Assembly (NCBI GenBank): GCA_902633585.1
Contig: CACPGZ010000004.1
Coordinates: 23,361-87,360 of the forward strand
DNA: 64,000 nt
Reading direction: 5' to 3'
Source: an uncultured Pelagibacteraceae bacterium
GTDB taxonomy: Bacteria; Pseudomonadota; Alphaproteobacteria; Pelagibacterales; Pelagibacteraceae
The notes below the pieces were generated by a model. The model worked only from the letters and a program-made list of their open reading frames with translations. It did no database searches and was not told the DNA's origin. This document shows positions 50,941 through 60,386 of this stretch, one piece after another. The position numbers were made by a program, and so were the translations under genes. How positions within the stretch are numbered: the stretch's first letter is position 1; each line of letters opens with the position of its first letter.

Positions 50941-51675
50941 TTATACTTTTTTTAATATCATAATTCCATTCCAAAAACTTGGATGACAATGGTTATTAGC
51001 AGTTTTTATTTCTTTTACAATTTTAAAATTGGAATTAGATTTGTTTATAAAGTCTAAAGTGCCCTGATAGACCTCATCAAAATTAATATCGTCTATTAAG
51101 ACTAAAGATCCTGTATTTAAAAATTTATTAGCTATTTCCAAATTTTTTAATTGACTGTCGTAAGAATGTTCACCATCATAAAAGTAAAAATCAAATCTTG
51201 CTTCAGTATCGTCCAGCGAAGCAAAGAATTTTTCATAGTCTTGTTCAAAAAAAAAATGATTTTTTTTTTTTAAATTTTTAAAATTATAAAAAAATTCATC
51301 TTTGGGTCCATTAAATTGCGAAAAATTATCGATACCAATTACTCTACATTGAGTATTGATCATTCCAGCAACTAAAGAAAAACCTTTCCAACAACCAATA
51401 TTTAGATACACCTGATTTTTAGATAAATTTTTACATATTCTATTTATTAAATATCCAATAGCATATGTTGACATACTATCTATTTTAATTAATTCTTTTC
51501 TCAAATCTAAATCAATTTTTTCTTCTTTTATAATGCAGTTATCAAATACATAATCTTTTTCTTTTTTTAGAAGTTTATAAAAAGATTTAATAAGTCTGAA
51601 TTTGTAAGAAGATCTGTAATCATCAATTGGATTAACTTTGAATCTTAAGTCATTAAATATTTTTTCTATATTCAT
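50941..51675 (-). CDS. Class I SAM-dependent methyltransferase (Methyltransf_24-like)
   Basis: A 244-residue Rossmann methyltransferase: VYLNIGCWKGFSLVAGM (SAM loop), CRVIGIDNFSQF (acidic end of strand 2), FDFYFYDGEHSYDSQLKNLE and GSLVLIDDINF. These marks fit the group including CmcI and sugar or macrocin methyltransferases; substrate unknown. The frame is open 22 codons further upstream, but that part lies within the tRNA-Gly gene, so I place the start at ATG 51675 (MNIEKIF). It begins 21 bases after the tRNA with no terminator between. Confidence 0.8.
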   Translation of the reverse strand: MNIEKIFNDLRFKVNPIDDYRSSYKFRLIKSFYKLLKKEKDYVFDNCIIKEEKIDLDLRKELIKIDSMSTYAIGYLINRICKNLSKNQVYLNIGCWKGFSLVAGMINTQCRVIGIDNFSQFNGPKDEFFYNFKNLKKKNHFFFEQDYEKFFASLDDTEARFDFYFYDGEHSYDSQLKNLEIANKFLNTGSLVLIDDINFDEVYQGTLDFINKSNSNFKIVKEIKTANNHCHPSFWNGIMILKKV

Positions 51676-51696
51676 TAATTGACAAATTAAATTCTT

Positions 51697-51771
51697 TGGA
51701 GCGGGCAAAGGGGGTCGAACCCTCGACCTTCTCGTTGGCAACGAGACGCTCTACCACTGAGCTATGCCCGC
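51697..51771 (-). tRNA. tRNA-Gly (anticodon GCC)
   Basis: A complete cloverleaf on the minus strand: acceptor GCGGGCA pairs with TGCCCGC, D arm TAGCTCAGTGGTAGAGC, anticodon arm CTCGTTGCCAACGAG with loop anticodon GCC, T arm GAGGGTTCGACCCCC. The discriminator is T and CCA is encoded. Length is 75 bases with CCA and there is no intron. Confidence 0.97.
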
Positions 51772-51781
51772 AAATGAAATT

Positions 51782-51809
51782 AATATAGAGAAAGTAGAAC
51801 ATTTTTCAA
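51782..51809 (-). promoter_or_regulatory. Promoter of tRNA-Gly
   Basis: On the minus strand TTGAAA (complement of 51804-51809), a 16-base spacer and TATATT (complement of 51782-51787) lie 10 bases before the first tRNA base. Elements and spacing fit a sigma-70 promoter and probably also drive the methyltransferase gene downstream. Confidence 0.7.
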
Positions 51810-51815
51810 GAAATT

Positions 51816-52670
51816 TTAATTGTTATAATTTAATTCATCTAAATTTTTTTCAAAAATATTATTTAATTTTTTCACAAATGTAGATTCGAAGTTTTTTTGC
51901 CAATTATTTTTAGGTCCAAGGTGAAAAAAAGGTATTTTTTTTTCTCCAACACGAGAAGTTATTGACTCACTAAATCCTTTGTTAGTCTCAATTTTTTTTA
52001 AGTTTTCAAATGAGGTGGTTTTTACTGCGTTCTTAGCCTTTTCCCTACTAAACCCACTTTTATTATTTGTTAGTTTGTCAATAAATTTGATGATCTCTTT
52101 AAATACAAAAAAAGTTTCTGACAATAAATCCTCATATTTTAAAAATTTTATTGGTAATAAATTATTATATTTCCAAGATTGATAGTTTAATTCCCAGGAA
52201 CCAATAAATTGATAATCGCTATAATCTTTTTTTTTTTTAAAATCATAAGTAAAATTTTTTTTATCTTGCATTACCTCTAATGCCTTATCATGATTAATTT
52301 GAAAATGTCTCGACATGGAGTCTAAAACATTTCTAGGATCTCTTACTATATAAATTCCTCCAAGTGAGTTAGCTTGATTTGTGAAATCACTCTTGCCTAA
52401 TTTTACTAATGCATTATGTGTCTTAAAAAATCTTATCTTTTGGTCCATATTTATTTTTTCTTGAGCAGGGACCCAAAATCTTGTTGTATCTCCAGGTATA
52501 GTCAAATCATAATCAAAATTTTCTAAATATTTTTTTACAGGAAATTGCTGAATATTCCTTAAATGGCTGTCACCTAGAAAAATACCATTTTTTGTATAAT
52601 AATAAGCGCTTATCAATGATCTTAACCATGTGTTTCCATTTTTTGGGTATGATGCAAGCCAAATAATCAT
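51816..52670 (-). CDS. Sulfotransferase domain protein
   Basis: A 284-residue cytosolic sulfotransferase-fold protein using PAPS. The 5'-phosphosulfate loop is SYPKNGNTWLR (residues 7-17) at the very start, and the 3'-phosphate loop is GIYIVRDPRNVLDSMSRH. FFKTHNA and the C-terminal GPKNNWQKNF carry further PAPS contacts. The acceptor is unknown; a carbohydrate or lipid is possible. It is separated from the methyltransferase by the tRNA gene, and both could be accessory genes gathered at the tRNA. Confidence 0.88.
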   Translation of the reverse strand: MIIWLASYPKNGNTWLRSLISAYYYTKNGIFLGDSHLRNIQQFPVKKYLENFDYDLTIPGDTTRFWVPAQEKINMDQKIRFFKTHNALVKLGKSDFTNQANSLGGIYIVRDPRNVLDSMSRHFQINHDKALEVMQDKKNFTYDFKKKKDYSDYQFIGSWELNYQSWKYNNLLPIKFLKYEDLLSETFFVFKEIIKFIDKLTNNKSGFSREKAKNAVKTTSFENLKKIETNKGFSESITSRVGEKKIPFFHLGPKNNWQKNFESTFVKKLNNIFEKNLDELNYNN

Positions 52671-52731
52671 TTGTTTATCTTTTAAATTTTTTTAATATTA
52701 TTTATATTATTAATATATATTTAATTAAATT

Positions 52732-53373
52732 ATGAAATTTCCAAAAATTATTCCTGTTTTTCCATTGAGTAATTTTATAATTTTTCCAAAAACAACAGTG
52801 CCATTAAACATTTTTGAGCCAAGATATATAGATATGATTAATGATAGCATGAAAGCTAATAAATTTATAGGTATGGTGCAACCAAAAATAACAAAGAATT
52901 TTGATGATAATAAATTACCTTCGGTACACAAAGTTGGTTGTTTGGGTAAAATAACAAGTTTTGAGGAAGCTGATGATGGACGATACCTAATAAATCTAAA
53001 AGGTATAATTAGATTTGAAATTGAAAATGAAATTAATTCAAATAAAAAGTATCGAGAATTTGAAATAAATTTTGAGAACTTTTTAGATGATTTAGAGGAA
53101 AAAAAAGAAAACTTAAAATTTTCTGATTTAGAACTTATTTTTAAGGATTTAAAAACTTTGTTTGAAAAAAGAGGGTTCATTATCAACTGGACAGCTTTAG
53201 AAAAACAGAATTTAGATGAAACAATTAATGCTCTTGCAATGACTTCGCCATTTAGTTTAGAGGAAAAACAAGTTTTATTAGAGACTAAAAATCTAGATAT
53301 TAGAAAAACAAAAATTTCTGAAATCTTAAATACTTACACATATGATCAATTTGATAATACTACCATTCAATAA
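52732..53373 (+). CDS. Stand-alone Lon N-terminal (LON substrate-binding) domain protein
   Basis: A 213-residue protein equal to the N-terminal domain of Lon, without ATPase or protease. The start IPVFPLSNFIIFPKTTVPLNIFEPRY and GRYLINLKGIIRFEIENE are typical. Such proteins are common in alphaproteobacteria; function is unclear. It is convergent with the UbiH-like gene, 7 bases apart. Confidence 0.9.
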   Translation: MKFPKIIPVFPLSNFIIFPKTTVPLNIFEPRYIDMINDSMKANKFIGMVQPKITKNFDDNKLPSVHKVGCLGKITSFEEADDGRYLINLKGIIRFEIENEINSNKKYREFEINFENFLDDLEEKKENLKFSDLELIFKDLKTLFEKRGFIINWTALEKQNLDETINALAMTSPFSLEEKQVLLETKNLDIRKTKISEILNTYTYDQFDNTTIQ

Positions 53374-53380
53374 ACTAGAT

Positions 53381-54457
53381 TTACAAACCCATATCAGCAA
53401 TTGTTTTAAAATAATTATTTAATATTTTATTTCTTCCAATTAATCTCGCAGTTTTATCAATTAAATCTCCTCTAATTTTATTTTCAGAATTAAAATATTC
53501 ATAGATAAAATTAATTCCTTCAGAAAAAACAAAATTTTTACTTTTTGTATTATTTTGAAATTCGGCGCAGACACTTCTGTCTATGGATAAGCCTAGTTTT
53601 ATTTTGTAATCAATTATTTCTAATAATTCTTTTATATCTCTTATCGACATATTGAAACCCTGTCCAGCTAGAGGGTGAAGTCTATGTAATAAATCACCAA
53701 AAGCTAGTAGATTGTCTTTATAATATTCTCTTAAATTTAAAGATTTTAATTCAAATTTTGAAATTTTATGTATTTTCTTTATTTCATACTTTGGGTTAAA
53801 TTTATTAATTATTTTATTAATATCTAAATCGGTTTTATATTTTTTCATTCTTACAGAATAAACAATGGAAGTTTTTCCCTTTGATATTGGCAAAAATGCT
53901 AGTGGCCCATGATTTGTAAAAATTTGTATAGCTTCATTGTTAAATGGTAATTTTTTATGCTCTATAACTGTTGTAAGTGCAACACTATTGTATTTTTTTT
54001 CAAATTTTTTTGAAAAAAATTTTTTTGTCATTTCATTTTTAATGTCACAATTTATTAATAAATCGTAAGCTGAATTATCAAGTTTGTTATATTTTGTGTC
54101 TCTTTTAAATTTAAAAAATTTGTTTTTTTTGAGCTCTATAACAAGTTGATTGAATATTTTTTGATTCTGCAGAATTGAAAAAAGATAATCTTTAGAATCC
54201 TCGAATTTTAAAATTTCTTTGTTGTTAGAGTTTTCTGTGAAAATTTTTATTTTTTTTATTGGCCACATCATCCCTTTAATATTTGATATATTTTTATTGA
54301 AATAATTAATATTCGATTTTGAAATTCCTATGGTGCGGGTGGTATCTATCTTAGTATTTTTTTTCCTATAAAATAAATCAACAAATATCTCTTTTTTGGC
54401 TAAAGCTTTAGCCAAAGCTAAGCTTGTAAGGTTGTCACCCAATATACATACTTTCAT
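53381..54457 (-). CDS. UbiH/UbiF-like FAD monooxygenase (divergent)
   Basis: A 358-residue protein of the ubiquinone-hydroxylase family. The second FAD motif is clear (LLAFGDLLHRLHPLAGQGFNMSIRDIKELLEII, read in parts). The N-terminal dinucleotide fold reads VCILGDNLTSLALAKALAKK, with the usual GxGxxG replaced by GDNLTS. I start at ATG 54457 (MKVCILGDN); 13 upstream codons are open but not family-like. Probably one hydroxylase of the ubiquinone ring. Confidence 0.75.
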   Translation of the reverse strand: MKVCILGDNLTSLALAKALAKKEIFVDLFYRKKNTKIDTTRTIGISKSNINYFNKNISNIKGMMWPIKKIKIFTENSNNKEILKFEDSKDYLFSILQNQKIFNQLVIELKKNKFFKFKRDTKYNKLDNSAYDLLINCDIKNEMTKKFFSKKFEKKYNSVALTTVIEHKKLPFNNEAIQIFTNHGPLAFLPISKGKTSIVYSVRMKKYKTDLDINKIINKFNPKYEIKKIHKISKFELKSLNLREYYKDNLLAFGDLLHRLHPLAGQGFNMSIRDIKELLEIIDYKIKLGLSIDRSVCAEFQNNTKSKNFVFSEGINFIYEYFNSENKIRGDLIDKTARLIGRNKILNNYFKTIADMGL

Positions 54458-54487
54458 AATAAATTTAATTTTAACAAGAAAAATTAG

Positions 54488-56608
54488 ATGATACAAAGTG
54501 ATAAATTTGATTCACTTAATATGAATATTAAAAAAATTGCTAATATAACTCTTCTTTTTGTCGCTAAAAGATTAACAGAAATATTTGGTTTTCTTATATT
54601 ATGTGCAGGTATCTTTTTATTTATTTCATTAATTTCATATTCTCCAGAGGATCCAAATTTTATATTTCCTGAAAATATAGAGATCAGAAATCTTTTAGGT
54701 TTTAGGGGCAGTTATATTTCTGATATTTTTTTTCAATCAATTGGCTTAGTTTCTTATTTAGTCTCATTAACTCTAATTTTTACTGGTATTAATGTCATCT
54801 TAAGAAAGGATTTTTTTTTAGTAATTGAAAATATTTTTTATTCAATTTTATATTCAATTTTGGGATCACTATTTTTAAATTATTTTTATAATACCACTTT
54901 TGCTCTTTTTATTAATGGTAACGGAGGTTTTGTCGGAAACTATTTAAATGAAAATTTACTTGGAAATTTAATAAGTTTAAACGGAAATATATCTTATTAT
55001 TTTTTAATCGTCTTAATAGTCATCTTTTTTTTACTTAGTATTAATTTTAGTCTTAGGAAATTTTTTAATTTTTTAAAAAAAATTAATTTTTTAAATCCTA
55101 AAAATAGAAAAAATTATACTGACAAGAGTGAAGTTATTAATGAATATATTCCTCAAGAAGAAATTAAAAATTTAATTCAAGAAGATTTACCTTTTATAAA
55201 AGCTGATGAAATACAAAAAGCTGAAATACAAAAATTTAAGTTACCTAGCTTAGATTTGCTCAAAATCCCGTCTAAAAAGGAAAGAGAAAATCCTGAAACA
55301 AACCAATCAAATGATCCTGAATTTTTAGAAAAAATATTGTTAGACTTTGGTGTTAGTGGAAAAATTAAAAAAGTAAGTCACGGGCCAGTTGTTACATTAA
55401 ATGAATTTGAACCTGCCCCTGGTGTAAAGGTTTCTAAGATTATAAATCTGTCTGATGATATAGCAAGAAACACAAGTTCAGAGTCAGCTAGAATTTCGAC
55501 CATTCCAGGTAGTAACACTGTTGGAATTGAATTGCCAAATTCATCAAGAGAGAATGTTTATTTGAGCGAGATTTTAAATAACTCCGACTTTAAGAAAAAA
55601 GAAATTAAATTACCAATTGCTTTAGGTAAAAGTATATCTGGAAATCCAATAGTTGGGGATTTATCTTCAATGCCTCATTTGTTAATAGCTGGAACAACTG
55701 GGTCTGGAAAATCGGTTTGCATCAACACAATAATATTATCGCTACTTTACCGTCATACTCCTGAGAGATGTAAATTTATTTTAATTGATCCTAAAATGCT
55801 AGAATTATCAACTTACGAAGGTGTGCCTCATCTTTTATGCCCGGTGATAACAGAAGCAAAAAAAGCTGCTTCAGTTTTAGGTTGGGTTGTTAAAGAAATG
55901 GAAAGTAGATACAGACTAATGACTAAGGAAGGAGTTAGAAATATAGATAGTTATAACTCAAAACATAAACTTCCAATGCCTTACATAGTTGTAGTTGTTG
56001 ACGAGATGTCAGATTTAATGTTGGTAGCTGGAAAAGAAATTGAAAATTATATTCAAAAATTATCTCAAATGGCAAGAGCAGCTGGCATACACATTATAAT
56101 GGCTACCCAAAGACCAAGCGTTGACGTTATTACGGGAACAATTAAAGCAAACTTTCCAACGCGAATATCTTTCCAAGTTACATCTAAAATAGATAGTAGA
56201 ACCATATTAGGGGAACAAGGTGCTGAACAATTATTAGGTAAAGGTGATATGTTATATATGTCATCTGCTAACAGAGTCATAAGAATACATGCGCCATTTG
56301 TGTCTGATAATGAGATTGAAAATATTAACGGTTCTTTAAGATCCCAAGCAGAACCAGATTATGTGGACGAAATTCTAAATTTTGCAGATGAGAAGGAAAT
56401 AAGTGATGGATCTAAAAATATAGGTGATAGAGATGAGCTTTATCAAACCGCCATGGAAATTGTAAAATCTGAAGGAAAAGCATCAACGTCTTTTTTACAA
56501 AGAAAACTGCAAATTGGATATAATCGCGCGGCAAGAATAATTGATATGATGGAAGAAGAGGGAATTGTAAGTAAGGCAAATCATGTAGGAAAACGTGATG
56601 TTCTTTGA
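54488..56608 (+). CDS. ftsK: FtsK DNA translocase
   Basis: A 706-residue septal DNA pump for chromosome dimer resolution. Four N-terminal membrane helices, a short linker, the FtsK alpha/beta motor with Walker A LIAGTTGSGKSVCINT and Walker B YIVVVVDEMSDLM, TQRPSVDVITGTIKANFPTRI, and the gamma winged helix at the end (ASTSFLQRKLQIGYNRAARIIDMMEEEGIV, read in parts) are present. The linker is much shorter than in E. coli. It starts 30 bases from the divergent UbiH-like gene and overlaps lolA by 4. Confidence 0.96.
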   Translation: MIQSDKFDSLNMNIKKIANITLLFVAKRLTEIFGFLILCAGIFLFISLISYSPEDPNFIFPENIEIRNLLGFRGSYISDIFFQSIGLVSYLVSLTLIFTGINVILRKDFFLVIENIFYSILYSILGSLFLNYFYNTTFALFINGNGGFVGNYLNENLLGNLISLNGNISYYFLIVLIVIFFLLSINFSLRKFFNFLKKINFLNPKNRKNYTDKSEVINEYIPQEEIKNLIQEDLPFIKADEIQKAEIQKFKLPSLDLLKIPSKKERENPETNQSNDPEFLEKILLDFGVSGKIKKVSHGPVVTLNEFEPAPGVKVSKIINLSDDIARNTSSESARISTIPGSNTVGIELPNSSRENVYLSEILNNSDFKKKEIKLPIALGKSISGNPIVGDLSSMPHLLIAGTTGSGKSVCINTIILSLLYRHTPERCKFILIDPKMLELSTYEGVPHLLCPVITEAKKAASVLGWVVKEMESRYRLMTKEGVRNIDSYNSKHKLPMPYIVVVVDEMSDLMLVAGKEIENYIQKLSQMARAAGIHIIMATQRPSVDVITGTIKANFPTRISFQVTSKIDSRTILGEQGAEQLLGKGDMLYMSSANRVIRIHAPFVSDNEIENINGSLRSQAEPDYVDEILNFADEKEISDGSKNIGDRDELYQTAMEIVKSEGKASTSFLQRKLQIGYNRAARIIDMMEEEGIVSKANHVGKRDVL

Positions 56609-57156
56609 TGATTAATAAATTAATTTTTTTATTTCTTTTATTTTCGATTGTTGATGCTTCAGCAAATGTTAAAAAAAAAATTATTCAAAATTTAGAAACC
56701 ACTAATAACTTAACATTTAACTTTGAACAAAACGTTAATGGCAAAACAGAAAATGGTCACTGTGCTCTTTCATATCCACGAAAATTATTTTGTAAATATA
56801 ATTTAAATAATGATAAAATTTTAGTTTCCAACGGCAAATCGATAGTCATTAAAACTAATACTAGTTATTACCTATATCCACTTGAGCGAACACCATTAAA
56901 TTTAATATTAAATAAAAAAATTTTAATCAACAAAATAAAAAATTTAAAAGAAAGGATTTTAGATAATAAATTTGTAAATTTTAATTTTTTTGAGGAAGAT
57001 TTTGAAATAAATATTTTCTTTAATTATAACACTCTTGATTTGATCGGTTGGCAAACTAAAGATATTTATCAAAATCTTAGTATCACTTTTTTAGACTCAG
57101 TTAAAAGAAATCAAAAACTAGATAATGAATTATTTGTTTTACCTCAACAAAATTAA
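56605..57156 (+). CDS. lolA: LolA-like outer membrane lipoprotein carrier
   Basis: A 183-residue exported protein with a signal peptide (1-20). It follows the LolA pattern: LTFNFEQNVNGKTENGHCALSYPRKLFCKYN, then DKILVSNGKSIVIKTNTSYYLYPLERTPLNLIL. LolA ferries lipoproteins across the periplasm. It is divergent from E. coli LolA and has two cysteines that could pair. It is coupled to ftsK by a 4-base overlap, the usual alphaproteobacterial order. Confidence 0.85.
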   Translation: MMINKLIFLFLLFSIVDASANVKKKIIQNLETTNNLTFNFEQNVNGKTENGHCALSYPRKLFCKYNLNNDKILVSNGKSIVIKTNTSYYLYPLERTPLNLILNKKILINKIKNLKERILDNKFVNFNFFEEDFEINIFFNYNTLDLIGWQTKDIYQNLSITFLDSVKRNQKLDNELFVLPQQN

Positions 57157-57656
57157 ATTGAGACAGACTCTGTTTTGTAAATTCTCATACCTCTCGAAAT
57201 ATAATTATTTAATGCATTTTTATGGTCCAAAGAGCAAGTATGTACCCAGACTCTACTAGTATTTTCAGAAAAAGAATTTTTTATGGCTGATGTCAAAAGA
57301 AATGAACCCAATTTTTTATTTTGATATTCTTTTAGTAATCCAAGATAAGCAATTTCTGTCTCCTTTTTTTCCTTATGGAAAATAAGTTCAAAATATCCAG
57401 CCATATCATCTGCTTTTTTAAGAATATAGGTTTTTACCTTTAGATCAGAAATATACTCCATCCACTGTTTGTCTGTCCAAACTAATCGATCAGTCCACCG
57501 ATGTTCCTTACCGATGTTTTTATAAAAAAACTTATTTATTTGAAAATCTGCTGGGTCACTAAGGTCAATTAAACAGTCATCCGGAGAAAATTTTGATTTT
57601 TTTAAGTCTTTAAGTGAATTAATTTCCAAGTAATTTCTTTCAACCTTAGTGCTCAC
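57153..57656 (-). CDS. GNAT family N-acetyltransferase
   Basis: A 167-residue acetyltransferase. The acetyl-CoA loop region is AYLGLLKEYQNKKLGSFLLTSAIKNSF (about 110-136, read in parts), followed by VWVHTCSLDHKNALNNYISRGM. The substrate is unknown. It overlaps the HIT gene by 4 bases, forming the tail of the his operon. Confidence 0.85.
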   Translation of the reverse strand: MSTKVERNYLEINSLKDLKKSKFSPDDCLIDLSDPADFQINKFFYKNIGKEHRWTDRLVWTDKQWMEYISDLKVKTYILKKADDMAGYFELIFHKEKKETEIAYLGLLKEYQNKKLGSFLLTSAIKNSFSENTSRVWVHTCSLDHKNALNNYISRGMRIYKTESVSI

Positions 57657-58018
57657 TCCACCATCTTTCCAACTATTTCACCTCCAAATAAATGAAAATG
57701 TAAATGGGGTACTTCTTGACCACCGTGTTCAGAAATATTAGCTAAAGCTCGATAACCTTTGCCGCCGTCTACAGATATACCAAGTTTTTTTGCAACTGTA
57801 TTAATGCCTTTTAACAAACCAACCATTTCTTCTGATGATGCTTTTTCACTAAAATCATCAAGATCAGTATATTTTCCTTTGGGTATTACAAGTGCATGAA
57901 TTTTTTTTTGTGGTTTAATATCATGAAATGACAAAACGTGTTCGTCCTCGTAAATCTTTTTACAAGGAATTTCTCCTCTTAAGATTTTAGCAAAAATATT
58001 ATTGTCATCGTAACTCAT
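57653..58018 (-). CDS. HIT family protein (HinT-like)
   Basis: A 121-residue histidine-triad nucleotide hydrolase, probably removing AMP from lysine or amine adducts. Marks: FAKILRGEIPCKKIYEDEHVLSFHDI (read in parts), GGQEVPHLHFHLFGG with the His triad. It overlaps hisE by 4 bases and GNAT by 4; hisE-HIT linkage is common in alphaproteobacteria. Confidence 0.95.
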   Translation of the reverse strand: MSYDDNNIFAKILRGEIPCKKIYEDEHVLSFHDIKPQKKIHALVIPKGKYTDLDDFSEKASSEEMVGLLKGINTVAKKLGISVDGGKGYRALANISEHGGQEVPHLHFHLFGGEIVGKMVE

Positions 58019-58287
58019 TTTTTCCTTTTATTTAGTTCTTCCATTACATCCTCAATCTTCACATCATTTGCCTCTAAATACATAATCAAATGATAAAAAA
58101 CATCTGCTGCTTCGTGAATTTTATTTGAATTTTTTTCTACTGCCTCAATAAGTTCATTAATTTCCTCTAGGACTTTCTTTCTGCTCAAAGATTTATCACG
58201 AAGCAATTTATTTGTGTAGGAACCATCTACTGGATTTTTTTTCCGCTCTCTCGCAAGATTAAGTAGGCTTTCTAAAGTATTAAGCAT
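58015..58287 (-). CDS. hisE: HisE, phosphoribosyl-ATP diphosphatase
   Basis: A 90-residue all-helical enzyme of the second histidine step. The MazG-like metal motif ENLI..E is visible as KKVLEEINELIEAVEKNSNKIHEAADVFYHLIMYLEAN (read in parts). It is 1 base after hisF. hisI, which fuses to or accompanies hisE in many bacteria, is not here. Confidence 0.93.
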   Translation of the reverse strand: MLNTLESLLNLARERKKNPVDGSYTNKLLRDKSLSRKKVLEEINELIEAVEKNSNKIHEAADVFYHLIMYLEANDVKIEDVMEELNKRKK

Positions 58288-58288
58288 G

Positions 58289-59044
58289 TTAAATTCTAAC
58301 AGGTATTCCTTTTGAGTCCAAATAATCCTTAGCTTCTTTTATAGAGTATTTTCCATAGTGAAATATAGAGGCAGCTAAAACTGCACTAGCTTTTCCAGAT
58401 TTAATTCCATCTGCTAGGTGGTCTAAATTTCCGACTCCACCAGAAGCAATAACTGGAATATTTACTTTAGATGAAATTTTTGACATTAGACTAATATCAT
58501 AACCTACTTGTGTTCCATCTCTATCCATAGAAGTTACTAATAATTCTCCAGCACCGTTTCTTTCCATTTGTTGTGCATACTCCAATGCATCAATCCCACT
58601 ATTATTTCTTCCTCCATGAGTAAACACTTCCCACTTATCCCCATTTTTTTTAGCATCGATTGCAACTACAATACATTGAGAACCAAATTTTTTTGAACTA
58701 TCTACAACGACTTTTGAATTATCAACTGCTGCAGTGTTTATGGAAACTTTATCGGCACCACAATTAAGTAATTTATTAATATCCTCAACACATCTAACAC
58801 CGCCTCCTACAGTTAATGGCACAAAACATTTTTTTGAGGTTTTCTCCACAACACTATAAATAGTATCTCTATTTTCATTTGAAGCAGTAATATCTAAAAA
58901 ACAAATTTCATCTGCTCCTCCATCACTATAAATTTTTGCTTGTTCCACGGGGTCTCCTGCATCTTTTAGATCAACAAAGTTTATACCCTTAACAACACGA
59001 CCATTTTTTACATCTAAACAAGGTATAATTCTGTTTTTAAGCAT
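58289..59044 (-). CDS. hisF: HisF, imidazole glycerol phosphate synthase cyclase subunit
   Basis: A 251-residue TIM barrel that makes IGP and AICAR with ammonia from HisH. Motifs: [15 protein letters not shown] (catalytic Asp11), [23 protein letters not shown], and [13 protein letters not shown] with the second catalytic Asp. It overlaps hisA by 8 bases. Confidence 0.97.
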   Translation of the reverse strand: MLKNRIIPCLDVKNGRVVKGINFVDLKDAGDPVEQAKIYSDGGADEICFLDITASNENRDTIYSVVEKTSKKCFVPLTVGGGVRCVEDINKLLNCGADKVSINTAAVDNSKVVVDSSKKFGSQCIVVAIDAKKNGDKWEVFTHGGRNNSGIDALEYAQQMERNGAGELLVTSMDRDGTQVGYDISLMSKISSKVNIPVIASGGVGNLDHLADGIKSGKASAVLAASIFHYGKYSIKEAKDYLDSKGIPVRI

Positions 59045-59753
59045 CTTCTTTTACTAATTCCTCTAATTTTATATCATTATCATAAATGGCTTTACCAACT
59101 ACTATACCCTCAACATTTTTTAAATTCTTGGCTTTTCTAATATCTCCTATTGATGAAACACCACCTGATATAATTACGGGGCACTTTGACATCTCAGCAA
59201 CTTTCATCGTTTCATTAAAATTTGGACTTTGTTTCATACCGTCTCTATTAATATCTGTATAAATTAGTCTACTAACACCATAGTCGTTAATTTCTTTTAA
59301 ATATTCTAAAGTTAATTTATTAGAGCTTTCTTTCCATCCAGATACTGACAAATACCCGTTTTTAGCATCTAAGCCTAGAGCAATATGATTTTGAAATTTT
59401 TCACATGATTCTTTTAAGAAATTTTTGTCTTTAATAGCAGCACTTCCCAAAATTACTTTCTCAACACCAGCATCAATGTATTTTTGAATACTATCAGAAT
59501 TTCTAATACCACCACCTACTTCAACTTTAAAATTAAATTTACCAACTATATGCTGAATGATATCTAAATTAACTGTTTCACCAGTTAAAGCCCCATCTAA
59601 GTCAACTACATGTAAATTTTTAAATCCATGATCTTTAAATTTTCCTGCTTGATCAATTGGAGACAATTCATACTCGGTCTTTTTATCGAAATCTCCTTTT
59701 ACTAATCTTACACACTTTTTATCTTTAATATCTATTGCAGGAAATATTTTCAT
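59037..59753 (-). CDS. hisA: HisA, ProFAR isomerase
   Basis: A 238-residue TIM-barrel isomerase of the fourth histidine step. It begins [19 protein letters not shown] (catalytic Asp8), with [20 protein letters not shown], and [14 protein letters not shown] containing the second Asp. It is 1 base after hisH. Confidence 0.97.
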   Translation of the reverse strand: MKIFPAIDIKDKKCVRLVKGDFDKKTEYELSPIDQAGKFKDHGFKNLHVVDLDGALTGETVNLDIIQHIVGKFNFKVEVGGGIRNSDSIQKYIDAGVEKVILGSAAIKDKNFLKESCEKFQNHIALGLDAKNGYLSVSGWKESSNKLTLEYLKEINDYGVSRLIYTDINRDGMKQSPNFNETMKVAEMSKCPVIISGGVSSIGDIRKAKNLKNVEGIVVGKAIYDNDIKLEELVKEDA

Positions 59754-59754
59754 T

Positions 59755-60381
59755 TTACAAATTTATAAAATTATCAATTATTTTTAGCCCAATCCTATCA
59801 CTCTTCTCTGGATGAAATTGGGTTCCAAAAATATTTTCTTTTTCAACAGAGCAAACAATATTTGATGAATAGTCTGTTGTTGCTGAAATTACTTTTTTAT
59901 CATTTGGAACAAATTCATAACTATGAACAAAATACATATGAGAGTTATTTTCTATATCTTTGAAAATTTTACTATCTTTGACAATATTGATTTGATTCCA
60001 ACCGATATGAGGAAGTTTATACTTGCCGTTCTGATTATCTATTTTTGAAACTTTTCCTGAAATCCATCCTAAGCCTTTAGTTTCGGTTTCTTCATAACCA
60101 ACGTCAGCAAACATCTGCAAACCAACACAAATTCCAATTAGAGGTTTTTTATAGTTTATTGCAAATTCATTTAAAGTATCTGTGAGACCTTTAATTTTAT
60201 TCAGGGCATCCACACAACTTTTAAATGAGCCCTGCCCCGGTAAGACTACTTTGTCACTTGATTTTATCTTATTTAAATCTGAGGTAACCTCGATAGTTAC
60301 TTTATCTTTTGCTACTTCTTTAAAAGAGTTTATTACCGAACTTATATTGCCCGATTTATAATCAACAATTGTGACGTTCAT
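59755..60381 (-). CDS. hisH: HisH, imidazole glycerol phosphate synthase glutaminase subunit
   Basis: A 208-residue class I glutamine amidotransferase. The triad is GICVGLQMF (nucleophile Cys), and His/Glu in FGTQFHPEKSDRIGL. The oxyanion stretch PGQGSFKSC is present. It lies between hisB and hisA, 5 bases after hisB. Confidence 0.97.
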   Translation of the reverse strand: MNVTIVDYKSGNISSVINSFKEVAKDKVTIEVTSDLNKIKSSDKVVLPGQGSFKSCVDALNKIKGLTDTLNEFAINYKKPLIGICVGLQMFADVGYEETETKGLGWISGKVSKIDNQNGKYKLPHIGWNQINIVKDSKIFKDIENNSHMYFVHSYEFVPNDKKVISATTDYSSNIVCSVEKENIFGTQFHPEKSDRIGLKIIDNFINL

Positions 60382-60386
60382 TAAAC

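Noticed and set aside
51250..51275. Long T runs as further frameshift sites
   Set aside because: Genes containing these and other runs (for example near 11690 and 52230) read through in frame with normal lengths.
51676..51741. N-terminal extension of the methyltransferase (starting MPTRRSRVRPP)
   Set aside because: These codons lie within the tRNA-Gly gene and its 3' flank; the arginine-rich text is simply translated tRNA. The ATG at 51675 fits the family.
52725..53186. 153-codon frame opposite the Lon-N gene
   Set aside because: Antisense shadow; the Lon domain motifs are clear on the plus strand.
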